Origin: Collinsella sp. | GTDB taxonomy: Bacteria > Actinomycetota > Coriobacteriia > Coriobacteriales > Coriobacteriaceae | Reading direction: 5' to 3' | DNA length: 9,588 bases | NCBI GenBank assembly: GCA_019419625.1 | Contig: DXZO01000062.1 | Coordinates: 9,469-19,056 of the forward strand | Part shown: positions 6,606 through 9,588 of the stretch, one piece after another | Layout: each line of letters begins with the position of its first letter | Numbering within the stretch: position 1 is the stretch's first letter | Program-made: the position numbers and the translations under genes | The notes under the pieces: generated by a model | What the model saw: only the letters and a program-made list of their open reading frames with translations | What the model was told of the DNA's origin: nothing | Database searches by the model: none

Positions 6606-7595
6606 CTAGTTTCCCTGCGCGCCCGAGATGCCGTTTTGTAGGGCGTTCCAGGCATCCGTCGCCATGTCGCCCAAGTTCTGAGCGGTGTCGCCCAGGTTCT
6701 GAGCCGTATCACCCAGCTCTTGGGCCTTATCCCCAAGCTCCTGTGCCTTGTTGCTCAAGTCCTCCAGCATATTGGAGCTCGAGCCGTCGGTACCGCTTTG
6801 GCCGTCGGACGAGTTGCCCGAGCTGTTCTTGTGCGTGAGCTGAATTTCGAGGTTGCCGTTGTCGTTATAGTAGGCAGAAGTAACGACCCAGTTGGCATCG
6901 ACGACGGGCGTTGAGCCATCATCAGTCAGGACCACGGCATTCGAAAGATCGGCGCCGCGCGACTTGAGGATCTTCTTGGCGTTGGACCAGTACTGCCCCG
7001 GGATATCGCTCAGATCGACGGTGCCGGACTGGGTAGTCTCAGTTTGCTCGGCAGCGGTATCGGCCGTTGAACTCCCTCGCTTGTTGAGCATGCCCGACAC
7101 AATGGCAAACACAACCGACAGCGCAAAGAAGATCGCCAGCACGATGAGGATTTTCTTGATCACGCTCGACGAACGCGACGGCTTCTTCTCCTCGTCCTCG
7201 CCATATTGCGGAATCGACTTGGGGTACTCGCGATACGGCTCGCGCGACTCGTAGCGAGACTGCGCCGTGCGAGGCATATACGTCGTCTGCTGAGGCTGCG
7301 GAATGGGATTTTGCGGCAGGTCATCATAGGGATTCGGCGTCGAGGCGGCATAAGAATCCTGCGGCGCGTAATCAAACGGGTCCGGAGCTGCGTTGCCATA
7401 GGGGCCTTGCGAAGATGCAGCGTAAGAATCCTGCGCCGTGTCGCCATAGCCCATAACCCGGGTGGGCTCGGCAGAAGGCTGCGTCGCGGCGGGGTCGGTA
7501 TAGCCGGGGTTGGGAACAACGCGGGTCGCATCGGCGCTATCGCCAGCCTGCGCGGAACCGTAGCCGCCCATCACGGTTGTCTTGTCCTGATCCAT
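6606..7595 (-). CDS. Single-pass membrane protein with disordered N-terminus, PASTA-like domain and heptad repeat
   Basis: The start at 7595 is supported by AAAGGA eight bases upstream. The 329-residue product has four parts. Residues 1-145 are low complexity, rich in Pro, Gln, Ser, Tyr and Asp, with duplicated QDSYAAS segments (55-61 and 79-85) and Thr-containing motifs TTVM (6-9), TRVV (24-27) and TRVM (45-48). A basic KK at 147-148 leads into one hydrophobic helix (about 149-170), which suggests the N-terminus is cytoplasmic. Residues about 191-256 resemble a PASTA-like fold (IPGQYWSNAKKILKSRG...NWVVTSAYYNDNGNLEIQLT), the type found outside the cell in cell-wall-sensing kinases. A Gly/Ser linker follows, then four copies of AQxLGDx (284-311) that should form an amphipathic helix. 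No kinase or enzyme domain is present. A role at the cell envelope is inferred, possibly regulated by phosphorylation of the N-terminal Thr motifs, but this is not established. Confidence 0.8.
   Translation of the reverse strand: MDQDKTTVMGGYGSAQAGDSADATRVVPNPGYTDPAATQPSAEPTRVMGYGDTAQDSYAASSQGPYGNAAPDPFDYAPQDSYAASTPNPYDDLPQNPIPQPQQTTYMPRTAQSRYESREPYREYPKSIPQYGEDEEKKPSRSSSVIKKILIVLAIFFALSVVFAIVSGMLNKRGSSTADTAAEQTETTQSGTVDLSDIPGQYWSNAKKILKSRGADLSNAVVLTDDGSTPVVDANWVVTSAYYNDNGNLEIQLTHKNSSGNSSDGQSGTDGSSSNMLEDLSNKAQELGDKAQELGDTAQNLGDTAQNLGDMATDAWNALQNGISGAQGN
6666..6749 (-). repeat. Four tandem 21-base repeats within the membrane protein gene
   Basis: Four consecutive 21-base units encode AQ(E/N)LGD(K/T/M) on the minus strand. 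The two units at the low-coordinate end are nearly identical at DNA level (the cccaagttctgagc and cccaggttctgagc cores); the other two differ mostly at third positions. In-frame repeats of this kind can change copy number by slippage, altering the length of the predicted helix. Confidence 0.8.
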
Positions 7596-7640
7596 GCAAC
7601 GATTCCTTTCCGTCGCGCGTGAGCCTCAAGTTATCCATGC

Positions 7641-7646
7641 ATTCTA
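7641..7646 (-). promoter_or_regulatory. Possible -10 element for the membrane protein gene
   Basis: On the minus strand this reads TAGAAT, five of six matches to TATAAT, about 45 bases before the start codon at 7595. No good -35 element is found 16-18 bases upstream (CCCATC at the 17-base position), so the call is weak. Confidence 0.25.
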
Positions 7647-7712
7647 CCCGCGCAAAAGCCTATGATGGGCAGAGCCCGTCGGTATCTACAAGACATGCGC
7701 GGGCCTAAGGAT

Positions 7713-7749
7713 AAAAAAGCCCCGCCGGGCCTTGGGAGCGCGACGGGGC
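7713..7749 (-). terminator. Rho-independent terminator after fhs
   Basis: Read on the minus strand, GCCCCG (7744-7749) pairs with CGGGGC (7719-7724), with further pairing inside after one mismatch, followed directly by six T (7713-7718). It starts about 25 bases after the fhs stop codon. Confidence 0.85.
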
Positions 7750-7774
7750 GGGCAAGCAGCTATGGGCAACAGGC

Positions 7775-9442
7775 TTAGAACAGGCCGGTGATGTTGCCGT
7801 CGTTGTCGACGTCGATGTTCTCGGCCGCGGGAACCTTGGGCAGGCCCGGCATGGTCAGAACACTGCCAGTCAGTGCGACCACAAAGTGGGCACCGGCGGA
7901 AACCTTGAGCTCGCGCACCGTGATGCGGAAGTTCTCGGGAGCGCCCAGGGCCTTGGCGTTGTCGCTAAAGCTGTACTGCGTCTTGGCCACGCACACCGGC
8001 AGGTTGCCAAAGCCGTTCTCGCGCAGCTCGGCGAGCTGGCGCTTGGCGGCCGGCGTAAAGTCAACGCCGTCGGCGCGGTAGACCTTGGTGGCAATGGCCT
8101 CAAGAGCGTCGGCCACATCGGCGCCGTCCTCATAGGCAAACTTGAGCTCGCTCGGCTGCTCAATCAGACGCATGACCTCATCGGCAAGCTCGAGCGCGCC
8201 CTCGCCGCCCTTGGCCCAGACCTCGGAAAGCTTAACGTTGACGCCGAGCTTCTGGCACTCGGACTCGATGAGCGCAAGCTCGGCCTCGGTGTCCGTCGGG
8301 AAGCGGTTGATGGCGACCACGCAGGGCAGACCATAAACGTTCTGGATGTTGTCGACGTGACGCAGCAGGTTGGGCATGCCGGCCTTGAGTGCCTCGAGGT
8401 TCTCCTCGTTGAGGTCGGCCTTGGCGACGCCACCGTTGTACTTCAGCGCACGAGCGGTCGCGACGACCACGACGGCGCTGGGGCGAACGCCCGTCATACG
8501 GCACTTGATGTCGAGGAACTTCTCGGCACCCAGATCGGCACCGAAGCCGGCCTCGGTAATGGCAACATCGCCAAAGCGCATCGCCATACGCGTGGCCATG
8601 ATAGAGTTGCAGCCGTGGGCGATGTTGGCGAAGGGGCCGCCGTGGACAAACGCGGGCGTGCCCTCGAGCGTTTGCACCAGGTTGGGCTTGAGCGCGTCCT
8701 TAAGCAACGCGGCCATGGCACCCTGGGCCTTAAGGTCGCGGGCACGGACGGGCTCGCCGGCAAAGCTGTAGCCGACGACGATCTCGCCCAGGCGCTCCTT
8801 GAGGTCGCTGATACTCGTAGACAGGCACAGGATTGCCATGACCTCGGAGGCGACGGTGATATCGAAGCCGTCCTCGCGCGGCACGCCCTGGGCCTTACCG
8901 CCAATACCGTCGATGACGTGGCGCAGCTGACGGTCGTTCATATCGACGACGCGCTTCCAAGTGATGCGTTTAACGTCGATGCCAAGCTGGTTGCCCTGCT
9001 GGATGTGGTTATCAAGCATGGCGGCCAGCAGGTTGTTGGCAGCACCGATGGCATGGAAGTCGCCGGTAAAGTGCAGGTTGATATCCTCCATGGGGATCAC
9101 CTGAGCCCAGCCGCCGCCGGCAGCACCGCCCTTAACACCAAAGACGGGGCCGAGCGAAGGCTCGCGCAGGGCCACGGCACTCTTGACGCCGCGACGACGC
9201 AGGCCATCGGCCAGACCGATGGTCGTGGTGGTCTTGCCCTCGCCCGCAGGCGTTGGGTTGATAGCGGTCACGAGGACGAGCTTGGCCTGGTGATCGGTCG
9301 GCTCGTTGAGCAGCGAATAGTCGACCTTAGCCTTGTCGAAGCCGTACGGAATAAGGTGCTTAACGTCGACGCCGGCGTTCTTGGCCACCTCGGTAATAGG
9401 CAGCGGCGTGACAGAACGTGCGATTTCGATGTCAGTAGGCAT
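7775..9442 (-). CDS. fhs: Formate--tetrahydrofolate ligase
   Basis: This cytoplasmic enzyme joins formate to tetrahydrofolate using ATP, giving 10-formyl-tetrahydrofolate for purine synthesis, initiator-Met formylation and, in some anaerobes, the methyl branch of one-carbon metabolism. The 555-residue length is what the family usually shows. The start at 9442 (MPTDIEIARSV) has AAAGGA six bases upstream; an in-frame ATG at 9517 is rejected because it would add residues not typical of the family and would overlap the promoter. Family motifs are clear: the nucleotide-binding loop PAGEGKTT at residues 65-72 within a TAINPTPAGEGKTTTTIGL segment, EPSLGPVFGVKGGAAGGG near 94-111, and INLHFTGDFHAIGAANNLL near 121-139. 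The C-terminal part contains the expected MPGLP near the end. It appears to be transcribed alone, with a promoter close upstream and its own terminator. No other folate genes are in the window. Confidence 0.98.
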   Translation of the reverse strand: MPTDIEIARSVTPLPITEVAKNAGVDVKHLIPYGFDKAKVDYSLLNEPTDHQAKLVLVTAINPTPAGEGKTTTTIGLADGLRRRGVKSAVALREPSLGPVFGVKGGAAGGGWAQVIPMEDINLHFTGDFHAIGAANNLLAAMLDNHIQQGNQLGIDVKRITWKRVVDMNDRQLRHVIDGIGGKAQGVPREDGFDITVASEVMAILCLSTSISDLKERLGEIVVGYSFAGEPVRARDLKAQGAMAALLKDALKPNLVQTLEGTPAFVHGGPFANIAHGCNSIMATRMAMRFGDVAITEAGFGADLGAEKFLDIKCRMTGVRPSAVVVVATARALKYNGGVAKADLNEENLEALKAGMPNLLRHVDNIQNVYGLPCVVAINRFPTDTEAELALIESECQKLGVNVKLSEVWAKGGEGALELADEVMRLIEQPSELKFAYEDGADVADALEAIATKVYRADGVDFTPAAKRQLAELRENGFGNLPVCVAKTQYSFSDNAKALGAPENFRITVRELKVSAGAHFVVALTGSVLTMPGLPKVPAAENIDVDNDGNITGLF

Positions 9443-9482
9443 GGGCGGTCCTTTCGTTACCGAATGAGAAAAAGACCAATTC

Positions 9483-9510
9483 AGCATAGCACGGGCGCGC
9501 AATAGTAAAA
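9483..9510 (-). promoter_or_regulatory. fhs: Putative promoter of fhs
   Basis: On the minus strand TTTTAC (-35-like, 9505-9510) and TATGCT (-10-like, 9483-9488) are 16 bases apart, and TG one base before the -10 (9490-9491) makes an extended -10. This would give a leader of roughly 35 bases ending in the ribosome binding site at AAAGGA. No long leader or riboswitch fits in the space. Confidence 0.4.
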
Positions 9511-9588
9511 CACCCATAACCGATGAACGGCGATATGTTTACCCGATGCCCAGCGATAGCCCAACAGCCCGCCAAAACAAAGCGCCCT

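Noticed and set aside
7886..9505. A 539-residue open frame on the plus strand opposite fhs
   Set aside because: It is antisense to a clear, well-conserved enzyme gene. Long antisense frames are common in GC-rich DNA and its composition shows no family features.
9443..9517. An upstream extension of fhs by 25 residues
   Set aside because: It covers the likely promoter and ribosome binding site, and the usual family length is reached from the ATG at 9442.

Overview
The window is GC-rich, densely coded bacterial DNA. It most resembles a gut Coriobacteriia genome (Actinomycetota), probably Collinsella or a close relative. That placement is an inference from the GC-rich codon use, an LAxTG-type sortase signal, a Tat-exported surface protein, a lone formate--tetrahydrofolate ligase and the general style of the hypothetical proteins. 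No rRNA or other taxonomic marker is present.

Layout, left to right. (1) Positions 1-468 hold the 3' part of an acidic protein of unknown function, followed by a clear intrinsic terminator (539-572). (2) Positions 774-3232 hold what looks like one secreted surface enzyme: Tat signal peptide, ricin-type beta-trefoil, PI-specific phospholipase C catalytic domain, Ig/MBG-like region, Gly/Lys-rich linker and LADTG sorting signal. In this sequence it is split in two by an apparent one-base deletion in a short A run near 1290-1294. A terminator follows at 3265-3300. (3) On the minus strand are a small PH-like domain protein (3403-3687) and a 445-residue protein with two zinc ribbons (3856-5193). 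(4) Divergent from the latter, on the plus strand, is a cation diffusion facilitator (5412-6593). Its metal-site residues (N, D, D, D) suggest Mn(II) export, and it seems to carry two tandem cytoplasmic domains. (5) On the minus strand, convergent with it after only 12 bases, is a single-pass membrane protein with a long disordered N-terminus, a PASTA-like extracellular domain and a C-terminal heptad repeat (6606-7595). (6) Also on the minus strand is fhs (7775-9442), with its own terminator and a plausible promoter.

The genes do not form one obvious pathway. They look like separately transcribed units: a surface lipase, metal homeostasis, a cell-envelope or signalling membrane protein, and one-carbon metabolism. 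No RNA genes, CRISPR arrays, insertion sequences or phage genes were seen. The most notable feature is the frameshifted surface phospholipase. The Mn-type CDF transporter and the orphan zinc-ribbon and PH-like proteins are secondary points of interest.
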